Shown: positions 35,525 to 43,934 of the stretch, one piece after another
How positions within the stretch are numbered: position 1 is the stretch's first letter
How the letters are laid out: each line of letters opens with the position of its first letter
Origin: Pseudomonadota bacterium
GTDB taxonomy: Bacteria; Pseudomonadota; Gammaproteobacteria; Steroidobacterales; Steroidobacteraceae
Direction of reading: 5' to 3'
Assembly (NCBI GenBank): GCA_021851405.1
Contig: JAJZDW010000003.1
Span: 1 to 64,000 of the forward strand
Length of the DNA stretch: 64,000 nt
The notes under the pieces: generated by a model
Database searches by the model: none
What the model saw: only the letters and a program-made list of their open reading frames with translations
Told to the model about the DNA's origin: nothing
Made by a program: the position numbers and the translations under genes

Positions 35525-38143
35525 GTGAAATATCCGAAGTCGCAACAGCCATTCCATCTCGGCCGCGCACCGGCCGCCACGCCGCGCTCGGTGCGGTTCA
35601 TGAGCGTCGCAGCCGCGGTCTCGTTGGCGCTCGGCACCGCCCCGCTCGCCGCGGCCGCGCCAGCGCCAGTCGATGCATCCTCCACTCAGGCCGCACACGC
35701 TGCGCCGGGCTCTGCTGCCACGCTGATCGCGCCGCCGAGCAACATGCTGCAGCAGATCGTCGTGACTGCCTCGGCCCAGGCGCGCAACAACCTGGAAACC
35801 TCCGAACAGGTCACCACCATTCCGAGCAAGCTGATCGTGGCGATGGCGCCGCGGTCCATCGCGGAGATGCTGCGGCTGATCCCCGGGGTGTCCGTCCAGG
35901 ACCAGGCCGGCAGCGGCGGCAACGCGAATTTCACCGTACGCGGTCTGCCGGTGACCACCGGCGGTGCGCCGTTCGTGCAGATCCAGGAAGACGGACTGCC
36001 GCAGGTCCTCTTCGGCGACATGAATTTCGGCAACAACGACTACTGGACGCGTTTTGACGTCTCGGAGCAGATGCAGGCCACCGTAGGCGGCAGCGCCGCG
36101 ACGCTCGCCGCCGGGGCCCCAGGGGCGGTCATCAACTTCATCAGCGCCACGGGCCGGCACCCGAGCGGCGAGTTCACCCTGTCGCAGGGTCTGGGGTTCG
36201 GGGAGACCCGGGCGACCTTCGCCGTGGGGGGGCCGATCAACAGCACCTGGCGCTACCACATCGACGGGTTCTACGTGCACGGCACCGGACTGCGCGACCA
36301 GGGCTTCATCGGCGAGAACGGCTATCAGCTGAAGGGCAATATCACCCACGATTTGCCCGGGCACAAAGGCTTCATCCGCCTGTATGCGAAGCTGCTCAAT
36401 GACCGTGAGGAGTACAACGCCGGCGGACCCGTGGGTGCAGTGGGCAGCGGTAATACGCTCTCGAGCATCTCGGTCTATCCGGGCTACGACGTGCGTACCG
36501 GCACCACGGTCGGCATCTACAACCAGACGATCACGTATCTGAGCAATGTCTCTGGGCAGTTCGCCCAGACCCGTAATGACGGCATTCATCCGCACGTCGA
36601 TTCTCTGGGCGCAGAGCTGTATTACGTGCCCGCCGGAAATCTCTCCGTGGACGACAAGTTCCGCGTCAGTTGGATCAACGGCACGTTTGCCGCACAGTTC
36701 TTCGGTCTCGGCAACACCGCCTCGATACTCGGCAGTGCCGTCAACGGCCAGACCGTAGGCCAGGTCATCTACGCCGGCGGACCGAATGCCGGTCAGGCGT
36801 ACAACGGCCTGGTGAACAACAGTACGCAGATCTACACCAACATGCACAACATGGGCAATGTGGTCAATGATCTGTCGCTGCAAGACCACTGGCGTACCCC
36901 GTACGGCAAGCTCGCCGCCGGCGGTGGCTTGTTCTACATGTCGCAGACGATCGATCAGAGCTGGCATCCGAACGCCCAACTGCAGGCCGTGAGCGGCACC
37001 AATCCCCAGAGCCTCGATCTGATCAGCACAACCGGGCAGTTGCTCAGCAGCAACGGCGTGACCGGATACAATACGGCCTGGGGCGCGAGCGTCGACCGCC
37101 TCTACAACATGAACGTCACCGATACCGCGCCGTACCTCGATCTGACCTGGAGCGTCGATCGGCTGCAGCTGCAGGGCAGTGTCCGTCAGGACGATTACCG
37201 GGTGACCGGTTGGGCCGAGAGCGCGAGCGCCGCGACGACCCAGATGGGCTACCTGAGCGGCGGGATGCTGAGCGCCACGGGCGGCCTGGGGACTCCGCTG
37301 GTGTCCTACTCGACGATCGACCCGAGCACCTACGAGCCGCTCGATTACGGTATCAGCTACCGCTCGTGGTCGATCGGTGCGCTGTACATGCTCAACCACA
37401 GCACCAGTCTGTACGTTCGCGCCAGCCGCGGCGGCAAGCCGAACACCGACCGCAACATTCTCTCCGGGTACACCAATCCGAACGGTTCGCTGAACGCCTC
37501 AGGCGCCGGTAAGGCGCTCGACATCGTGCTGCAGCAGGAGGCGGGCATCAAGCACGAGGGCGAGTTCCTCGGCGGCAGCTACGGCGTCACGCTCTCGTAC
37601 TTCCACACCAGTTTCAGCGAATCGAGCTTCGATCTGACTCAGCCGGTGGCGACGCGCTACTTCAACGAGAAGTACTCGGCGAACGGTGGGGAATTCGAGG
37701 CCACCTGGGCGGTCGGCGGGTTCTCGCTGTACGCGCAGGCGACCTATCAGAACCCGAAGGTGGACTCCAACGAGGTCGGTCCGAGCCCGAGTCAGCTGAC
37801 CAGTCTCGGTTCGGGCTTCCTGCCGCCGGGCATGTCCAAGTTGATGTGGGTGCTCGCGCCCACGTATCGGTGGCGGGCAGTCACCGGCGGGCTGGTCTGG
37901 CAGGGCCAAAGCCAGCAGAACATCGGCGGCCCGGTGCCGTTCTACTCCCCGGAGCAGGACTTCCTCGATGGATTCGTGTCGTACGATCTGAACCAGAGCA
38001 TCTCCGTCGCACTGCACGTGAACAACATGTTCAACAGTCTCGGAGTCGGCGGTGGCGGCGCGGTCACCACCGGTCCGGGAATCATCGGCGTCAGTGCCGA
38101 GCCCGGTCGCACCGTGCTCGCCAGCGTGACGATGAAGTTCTAA
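35525..38143 (+). CDS. TonB-dependent receptor, sugar-locus type
   Basis: An 872-residue outer-membrane receptor. The signal peptide ends near AAAAPAPVDAS, the plug spans about 75-210 (LQQIVVTASAQARNNLETSEQVTTIPSKLI, then LRLIPGVSVQDQAGSGGNANFTVRGLPV), and the barrel ends with RTVLASVTMKF. The GTG start at 35525 follows AGGGGGGG. Its place between fructokinase and sugar hydrolases and behind a LacI-type operator pair suggests uptake of sucrose or raffinose-type sugars, like the xanthomonad sucrose receptor, though substrate choice is inferred. Confidence 0.93.
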   Translation: MKYPKSQQPFHLGRAPAATPRSVRFMSVAAAVSLALGTAPLAAAAPAPVDASSTQAAHAAPGSAATLIAPPSNMLQQIVVTASAQARNNLETSEQVTTIPSKLIVAMAPRSIAEMLRLIPGVSVQDQAGSGGNANFTVRGLPVTTGGAPFVQIQEDGLPQVLFGDMNFGNNDYWTRFDVSEQMQATVGGSAATLAAGAPGAVINFISATGRHPSGEFTLSQGLGFGETRATFAVGGPINSTWRYHIDGFYVHGTGLRDQGFIGENGYQLKGNITHDLPGHKGFIRLYAKLLNDREEYNAGGPVGAVGSGNTLSSISVYPGYDVRTGTTVGIYNQTITYLSNVSGQFAQTRNDGIHPHVDSLGAELYYVPAGNLSVDDKFRVSWINGTFAAQFFGLGNTASILGSAVNGQTVGQVIYAGGPNAGQAYNGLVNNSTQIYTNMHNMGNVVNDLSLQDHWRTPYGKLAAGGGLFYMSQTIDQSWHPNAQLQAVSGTNPQSLDLISTTGQLLSSNGVTGYNTAWGASVDRLYNMNVTDTAPYLDLTWSVDRLQLQGSVRQDDYRVTGWAESASAATTQMGYLSGGMLSATGGLGTPLVSYSTIDPSTYEPLDYGISYRSWSIGALYMLNHSTSLYVRASRGGKPNTDRNILSGYTNPNGSLNASGAGKALDIVLQQEAGIKHEGEFLGGSYGVTLSYFHTSFSESSFDLTQPVATRYFNEKYSANGGEFEATWAVGGFSLYAQATYQNPKVDSNEVGPSPSQLTSLGSGFLPPGMSKLMWVLAPTYRWRAVTGGLVWQGQSQQNIGGPVPFYSPEQDFLDGFVSYDLNQSISVALHVNNMFNSLGVGGGGAVTTGPGIIGVSAEPGRTVLASVTMKF

Positions 38144-38151
38144 GCTCTCGA

Positions 38152-38186
38152 TTCCCGGCGCGGGCGCACGCAGCCCGCGCCGGGAA
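38152..38186. terminator. Intercistronic 14-bp hairpin
   Basis: Arms TTCCCGGCGCGGGC and GCCCGCGCCGGGAA pair perfectly around a seven-base loop just after the TonB receptor stop. There is no U-tract, so it may stabilise the receptor mRNA or cause partial stops before the halogenase-like gene. Confidence 0.7.
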
Positions 38187-38218
38187 GTCCCGGGACCGCT
38201 CTCAGCGCGAGGCCGAAC

Positions 38219-39718
38219 ATGTCAGGCTCGAGCCGCAGGATTGAGCAGATCGTGATCGTCGGGGGTGGCGCGGCGGGCTGGATGAGCGCCGCGGCGCTCG
38301 CGCGCACGATCGAGCGCGACTGCCGCATCACGCTCATCGAGTCCGAGGAGATCGGTATCCTTGGGGTGGGCGAGGCGACGATCCCGCCGATCAAGCTGTT
38401 CAATGACATGCTCGGTGTGCCGGAGGAGCAGTTCCTGCGGCGTACCCAGGGAACGTTCAAGCTCGGCATCGAGTTCGTCGACTGGGCGCGGCTCGGGCAG
38501 CGGTACTTTCACCCGTTTGGCAGTTACGGGCGGCCGTTCGATCTGGTGCAGATGCAGCATCATTGGCTGCGGGCGCATGCGGCCGGGCGGGCCGGGGGAC
38601 TCGAGGAGTACTGCATGGCCTGGGCGGCGGCGCGCGAGGGCCGCTTCGATCATCCGGCCGCCGATCCGCGCAGCGTGCTCTCGACCTATCTCTACGCGTA
38701 TCACTTCGATGCGCACCTGTACGCGAAATTCCTGCGCGAGTACGCCGAGTCCCGTGGCGTGCGGCGTATCGAGGGCAAGGTGGTGGCGGTCGAGCAGCAC
38801 CCCGAGAGCGGCTTTGTGCAGGCGGTGCGTCTGGAGGATGGCCGCCAAGAGCGCGCGGAGCTGTTCATCGACTGCTCCGGCATGCGCGCGCTGCTCATCG
38901 AGGGGGCGCTCGCGAGTGGCTTCGATGACTGGTCGCACTGGTTGCCGTGCGACCGGGCGCTGACCGTGCCGAGCGCGCGCACCGTGCTGACCCCCTACAC
39001 TCGCTCGCAGGCGCATACGGCCGGCTGGCAGTGGCGCATCCCGCTGCAGCATCGCACCGGCAACGGGCACGTATACGCCTCGTCGTGGATGAGCGATGCG
39101 CAGGCCGCCGAGGTGCTGCTCGCTCACCTGGATGCGCCGACTCTGGCCGAGCCGCGCCTGATCCGCTTCACGCCCGGGCGGCGCCGGGTGCACTGGAATA
39201 AGAATGTCATCGCCATCGGCCTCTCGAGCGGCTTCCTCGAGCCGCTGGAGTCGACCGCGCTGCACCTGATCCAGGCGGGCATCTCCAAACTCATCGCCTA
39301 CTTCCCCGACCGGGATTTCGATCCTCTGGTGATTCGCGAATACAATCGGGTCGCGAGCGCCGAGGTCGAGCGCATCCGGGATTTCATCATTCTGCACTAT
39401 CATCTGAACACGCGCACCGACGGGGCGCTGTGGCGACATTGTGCGCAGATGAAGGTGCCGGAGACTCTGCAGGAGAAGATCGAGCACTTCCGCCGCTTCG
39501 GACGGATCCTGCCGAGCGAGATGGACATCTTCGGCCCGACCAGCTGGCTCGCGGTGCACATCGGCCAGCTGAACTGGCCCGAGCGAGAGGATCCGCTGCT
39601 CGAGTACCGCAGCTTCGAGGGTGCCCCGTATCTCGAGCAGCTGCGCCGTACCCTGAGGTCGGCGGCCCTCGGCCTGCCGACCCATGAAGACTACATCGCG
39701 CGGCACTGCCGCAGTTAA
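38219..39718 (+). CDS. Flavin-dependent tryptophan-halogenase family protein
   Basis: A 499-residue flavoprotein of the tryptophan halogenase family. The FAD motif is VIVGGGAAGWMSAAAL (about 13-28). The catalytic-type Lys59 follows GVGEATIPP. The halogenase signature WQWRIP is at 270-275 and SGFLEPLEST at about 337-346, so the key residues for halide use are present. No tryptophan or natural-product genes are near; it sits between a sugar TonB receptor and GH27. Relatives next to TonB receptors are known in Xanthomonas and Caulobacter-type bacteria. Its substrate here is unknown. Confidence 0.85.
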   Translation: MSGSSRRIEQIVIVGGGAAGWMSAAALARTIERDCRITLIESEEIGILGVGEATIPPIKLFNDMLGVPEEQFLRRTQGTFKLGIEFVDWARLGQRYFHPFGSYGRPFDLVQMQHHWLRAHAAGRAGGLEEYCMAWAAAREGRFDHPAADPRSVLSTYLYAYHFDAHLYAKFLREYAESRGVRRIEGKVVAVEQHPESGFVQAVRLEDGRQERAELFIDCSGMRALLIEGALASGFDDWSHWLPCDRALTVPSARTVLTPYTRSQAHTAGWQWRIPLQHRTGNGHVYASSWMSDAQAAEVLLAHLDAPTLAEPRLIRFTPGRRRVHWNKNVIAIGLSSGFLEPLESTALHLIQAGISKLIAYFPDRDFDPLVIREYNRVASAEVERIRDFIILHYHLNTRTDGALWRHCAQMKVPETLQEKIEHFRRFGRILPSEMDIFGPTSWLAVHIGQLNWPEREDPLLEYRSFEGAPYLEQLRRTLRSAALGLPTHEDYIARHCRS

Positions 39719-39738
39719 CGACTGACTGGGGGGACTCC

Positions 39739-40965
39739 ATGGCGAAATTTCTGCCTCTGACGGCTCTGTGGCTGGTCGCATGGGTGCTCAGTGCGCCGCT
39801 CGGACTGGCGAGTGAGCCGATGCATTTCTACCCGCGGCCGCCGAACGGCCTGGCGTTGACGCCGCCGATGGGCTGGAACAGCTGGAACCACTTCGGCTGC
39901 CACGTGAACGCCGCGCTGATCGAGCGTGAGGCGCGCGCGATGGTGTCCTCGGGCATGAAGGCCGCAGGCTACCGCTACGTGGTCATCGATGACTGCTGGC
40001 AGGGCGCGCGCGGTCCGAACGGCAACATCCATGCCGATCGGAAGCGCTTCCCGCAAGGCATGAAGGCCGTGGTCGATGCCGTGCACGCGCTGGGGCTGAA
40101 GTTCGGGATCTACTCCGACGCCGGTGCGCAAACGTGTCAGGGTCGGCCGGGCAGCCGCGGCCATGAGTATCAGGACGCGCTCACCTATGCCCGCTGGGGT
40201 GTCGATTACCTCAAGTACGATTGGTGCAATACCGGCGGGGAGCGCCCGCGGACCGCGTACGCGACCATGGCCGATGCGTTGCGCGCCACCGGCCGGCCGA
40301 TCGTATTCAGCCTGTGCGACTGGGGTGTCCGCGAGCCCTGGCGGTGGGGCGCGGCGGCCGGCGGGAACCTTTGGCGCACGACGCCGGACATCTGGGATGC
40401 CTGGAGCGGCCACCATGGGTTCGCGATCGGTGTGCTCAACATCCTCGACCGGCAGGTCGGTCTGGCGCACGCCGCCGGGCCCGGTCACTGGAATGACCCG
40501 GACATGCTCGAGATCGGCAACGGCGGCATGACGCAGGCGCAGTACCAGGCGCAGTTCAGCCTCTGGGCCATGCTCGCCGCGCCGCTCATTGCGGGCAACG
40601 ACCTCGCGCACATGGATGCTCAGACCCGCGCGATTCTCACCAACCGCGAAGTGATCGCCGTCGACCAGGATCGCCTCGGCATCGAGGGGCGGCCGGTCTA
40701 TCGCAAGGGGGCGGCCGAGATCTGGGTCCGTCCGCTCACCGGTGGTCGCGAGGCGGTGGTGCTGCTGAACCGCGGCACGCAACCGCTGCGCGTGCGGCTC
40801 ACGTGGTCGGAACTGGGTCTGCCGAACTATCTGCCGGTGCACCTGCGCGACCTGTGGCGCCACCGCGATCTGCCGCTCGCCACAGGCGCTGTTCGTTTTC
40901 GAGTGGCCCCGACCTCAGTGATCATGCTGACCGAGACCCCGGTGCAGCCTGGCCATCGCGGCTGA
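39739..40965 (+). CDS. GH27 alpha-galactosidase, secreted
   Basis: A 408-residue hydrolase with a signal peptide (about 1-25, ending LGLASEP) that removes terminal alpha-galactose from sugars such as raffinose or melibiose. The family start LTPPMGWNSWNHFGC is at 40-54, the nucleophile is Asp161 (YLKYDWCN), and the acid/base Asp lies in GHWNDPDMLEIGNGGM (about 249-264). A short C-terminal beta domain ends the protein. It lies 20 bases after the halogenase-like gene and shortly before an MFS porter, so it is likely part of one long sugar operon. Confidence 0.93.
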   Translation: MAKFLPLTALWLVAWVLSAPLGLASEPMHFYPRPPNGLALTPPMGWNSWNHFGCHVNAALIEREARAMVSSGMKAAGYRYVVIDDCWQGARGPNGNIHADRKRFPQGMKAVVDAVHALGLKFGIYSDAGAQTCQGRPGSRGHEYQDALTYARWGVDYLKYDWCNTGGERPRTAYATMADALRATGRPIVFSLCDWGVREPWRWGAAAGGNLWRTTPDIWDAWSGHHGFAIGVLNILDRQVGLAHAAGPGHWNDPDMLEIGNGGMTQAQYQAQFSLWAMLAAPLIAGNDLAHMDAQTRAILTNREVIAVDQDRLGIEGRPVYRKGAAEIWVRPLTGGREAVVLLNRGTQPLRVRLTWSELGLPNYLPVHLRDLWRHRDLPLATGAVRFRVAPTSVIMLTETPVQPGHRG

Positions 40966-40978
40966 GTCTCGGTACGCA

Positions 40979-42307
40979 ATGGGCAACATGAACGCAGTTC
41001 TGGCCAAGGGCATCTTCGTCGGCGGGCTTACCGGGCTGCTGTTCGGGTTTGATACGGCGGTCATCGCCGGGGCCACGCACGGACTCGCCGCGACGTTCGG
41101 GCTCGGTCCCGCCGGGCTCGGCGCAACGGTCTCGAGCGCGTTGTGGGGAACGTTCACCGGGGCGCTCATCGCCGGGTATCCCGGGGACCGATTCGGCGCA
41201 CGCAACTGCCTGCGCGTCATCGCCGCGATGTACCTGCTCTCGGCGCTCGGCAGTTTCCTTGCACCGACGCTCGCGCTGTTCATCGCCGCGCGGGTGCTCG
41301 GTGGACTGGCGATCGGCGCCTCGACGGTGCTCGCGCCGACGTACCTTGCGGAGATTGCTCCGGCCGACCGGCGCGGCGCGCTGGTCGGGGTATTTCAACT
41401 GAACATCGTGTTCGGCATCCTGGTCGCCTACCTCAGCAACTATCTGATCGGAGTGCATCTGGGCGGTCCTGAGGCCTGGCGCTGGAAATTTCTGGTGGCA
41501 GTGTTCCCGGCGGCGCTGCTCGGCGCGCAGCTGTTTACCATTCCCAACAGTCCGCGCTGGCTCGCAGTGCGCGGGCGCCGTGCCGAGGCGGCGGACGTGC
41601 TCGGGCGCATCGGCGTGCGTGACGTGACGGCGGAACTGAACAGTTACTCGCACGCCGATCGTCCGGCCTCCGGTGCGCTGGCGCGACTCTCGTGGCGGCG
41701 GCACGCGCGGCCGATGCTGCTCGCGATGGGCATTGCCGCCTTCAATCAGCTCTCCGGCATCAACGCCATTCTCTATTACCTCAACGACATCTTCGCCGCG
41801 GCCGGCTTCGGTCGTGTGTCGGCGGCCGGGCAGGCGGTGCTCATCGGTGCCACCAACCTCGTGTTCACCCTGCTCGCGCTCGCGGTGATCGACCGGTTCG
41901 GGCGGCGCACGCTGCTGCGGGTCGGCTCCCTCGGACTGATCGTCTCGCTCGCGGCCACCGCCTATATTGAGCTCTCCGGCGCGCACCAGCAGTGGCTGCT
42001 GTGGATGCTGGTGCTGTTCATCGCCTCGTTCGCGTTCTCCCAGGGGGCGGTCATCTGGGTGTACATCGCGGAGATCTTTCCGACCGAGGTGCGCTCGCGC
42101 GGTCAGGGCCTCGGTGCCTCCACGCACTGGTGCATGGACGCGCTCATCGCCACGTTCTTTCCCATCGCCGCGGCGTATTCGAAAGGCCTGCCGTTCGTCT
42201 TTTTCGCCGGGATGATGGTGGTGCAGCTGGTGGTGGTCACGCGGTACTTCCCCGAAACACGCCGGGTGCGCCTGGAGGATATGGAGAAGGCCCTTGGGCG
42301 GGCTTGA
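40979..42307 (+). CDS. MFS sugar-porter family transporter
   Basis: A 442-residue, 12-helix sugar porter. Family marks are GLLFGFDTAVIAGA in helix 1, PNSPRWLAVRGR after helix 6, FNQLSGINAILYYLNDIF in helix 7 and YFPETRRVRLEDMEKAL at the end. It would carry a hexose or small oligosaccharide by proton symport. It begins 13 bases after the GH27 stop and its end overlaps the GH32 start, so the three genes are probably cotranscribed. ATG 40979 is used; a second in-frame ATG at 40988 is possible. Confidence 0.93.
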   Translation: MGNMNAVLAKGIFVGGLTGLLFGFDTAVIAGATHGLAATFGLGPAGLGATVSSALWGTFTGALIAGYPGDRFGARNCLRVIAAMYLLSALGSFLAPTLALFIAARVLGGLAIGASTVLAPTYLAEIAPADRRGALVGVFQLNIVFGILVAYLSNYLIGVHLGGPEAWRWKFLVAVFPAALLGAQLFTIPNSPRWLAVRGRRAEAADVLGRIGVRDVTAELNSYSHADRPASGALARLSWRRHARPMLLAMGIAAFNQLSGINAILYYLNDIFAAAGFGRVSAAGQAVLIGATNLVFTLLALAVIDRFGRRTLLRVGSLGLIVSLAATAYIELSGAHQQWLLWMLVLFIASFAFSQGAVIWVYIAEIFPTEVRSRGQGLGASTHWCMDALIATFFPIAAAYSKGLPFVFFAGMMVVQLVVVTRYFPETRRVRLEDMEKALGRA

Positions 42308-43934
42308 GCGGCGCGCCGTGCCGGCGGCGCTCGGCGCGCTGCTGCTGGTGTTCGGCGGGGCGACGGTGCGAGCGCACACCGCGCGGGGCGTCTCGGGATA
42401 CAACCAGCAGTATCGTCCGCAGGTGCATTTCTCCCCGGCGCGCCACTGGATGAACGATCCGAACGGGCTGGTGTATTTCCACGGCTGGTACCACCTGTTC
42501 TTTCAGTACAACCCGTACGGCTCGCGCTGGGGCAACATGAGTTGGGGGCATGCCGTCAGCCGCGATCTGCTGCACTGGCAGCAGTGGCCGGTGGCCATCC
42601 CGCAGGGCCGCCGCTCGATGATCTTCTCCGGCAGCGTGGTCGTCGACCGGCACGACAGCAGTCACTTTGGCGTCGGCGCTCGTGCGCCGCTGGTGGCGAT
42701 CTACACCGCCAATCCGCGCCGCGGACCGGGACCGCAGACCGAGAACCTCGCCTACAGTACCGACGGCGGGCACACCTGGCACAAGTACGCCGGCAACCCG
42801 GTGCTCGACATCGGTCTGCGCAATTTCCGCGACCCGAAGGTGTTCTGGTACGCGCCGCGGCGCGAGTGGATCATGGTGGTCTCGCGGGCCGCCGCCCGGG
42901 AGATCTCCTTCTACGCCTCGACGAATCTGAAGACCTGGCGGCACACCGGCGACTTCGGTCCCGCCGGCGATACGAGCGGTGTGTGGGAATGTCCGGATCT
43001 GGTGCGCCTGCCGGTGACCAATCGTCCCGGGCAGTTCCGCTGGGTGCTCAAGGTCGACGTCCAGCAGCACCAGCCGGGGACCGGCGGAGGGGGTCAGGTG
43101 TTCGTCGGGCGCTTCGACGGATCGACGTTCCGGGCCTCGGCTCAGCCCCCGCAGGCGCTCGATCTGGGTGAGGACTATTACGCCAGCGCCTCCTGGTCGA
43201 ACCTGCCGGGCGGCCCAGGGAACGTGATCACGATCGGTTGGATGGACAATTGGCTCTATGCCCAAGACACGCCGACCGCGCCCTGGCGGGGCGCCATGAC
43301 GTTTCCGCGCCGCCTCTCGCTGCGCGCGCAGAACGGCCGCGACTGGCTGCTGCAGCGCCCGATCGCGGCATTGGCGCAGTTGCGTACCGCGCCGCGGTCA
43401 TTCGCCAGCTTCGCCGCTCCGGCCGGCCGGACGCTGCTCACCGTGCCGTCGCGGGGCTCTGCGCATGAGATCCGAGCGCGGGTGCGGGTCGGGCGAGGCG
43501 GCCGATTCGAGTTCACGATCGGTTCGCCGGACGGGCGGGACGTGCGCATCGGGTACGCGGCGGCGAGCGGCCGGTTGACGGTCGTACGCTCCGGCCACTA
43601 CGGATTCTCCCCGCGCTTCGATTCGCGCAACAGTGCGCCGCTGCCGGGCCGCCCGAGCGTCATCGAGCTGAACCTGATCATCGACCGCTCCTCCGTGGAG
43701 GCGTTCGTGGATCACGGCGAGCTCACCGTGGCGGAGCGGATGTTTCCGCGCGGCGGGGCGTACACGGTCCGCGTTCGCTCGAGCGGGGCGCGGGTCGAGC
43801 GGATGGACCTGTGGCGGCTGCGCGGGATCTGGCCGCGCCCCGCCCGGCCGTCACCCTCCGCAGGGCCCTCAGCGGCGCCGGCCCGGCTTGGGCTGAATCG
43901 AGCGCGGCATATCGAGGGTCTGCGGGCGCAGTGA
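42294..43934 (+). CDS. GH32 beta-fructosidase (levanase/invertase type)
   Basis: A 546-residue secreted enzyme that releases fructose from sucrose, raffinose or fructans. The signal peptide is about 1-28. The five-blade propeller carries the nucleophile Asp55 (HWMNDPNGL), Asp180 of FRDPK and the acid/base Glu232 (WECPDL). The beta-sandwich from about 380 ends with VEAFVDHGELTVAERMFP. I chose TTG 42294, which overlaps the MFS stop and has GGAG eight bases before it; GTG 42318 would lose the charged signal region. The 3' end overlaps the convergent FHA gene by 66 bases. Confidence 0.92.
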   Translation: MGGLERRAVPAALGALLLVFGGATVRAHTARGVSGYNQQYRPQVHFSPARHWMNDPNGLVYFHGWYHLFFQYNPYGSRWGNMSWGHAVSRDLLHWQQWPVAIPQGRRSMIFSGSVVVDRHDSSHFGVGARAPLVAIYTANPRRGPGPQTENLAYSTDGGHTWHKYAGNPVLDIGLRNFRDPKVFWYAPRREWIMVVSRAAAREISFYASTNLKTWRHTGDFGPAGDTSGVWECPDLVRLPVTNRPGQFRWVLKVDVQQHQPGTGGGGQVFVGRFDGSTFRASAQPPQALDLGEDYYASASWSNLPGGPGNVITIGWMDNWLYAQDTPTAPWRGAMTFPRRLSLRAQNGRDWLLQRPIAALAQLRTAPRSFASFAAPAGRTLLTVPSRGSAHEIRARVRVGRGGRFEFTIGSPDGRDVRIGYAAASGRLTVVRSGHYGFSPRFDSRNSAPLPGRPSVIELNLIIDRSSVEAFVDHGELTVAERMFPRGGAYTVRVRSSGARVERMDLWRLRGIWPRPARPSPSAGPSAAPARLGLNRARHIEGLRAQ

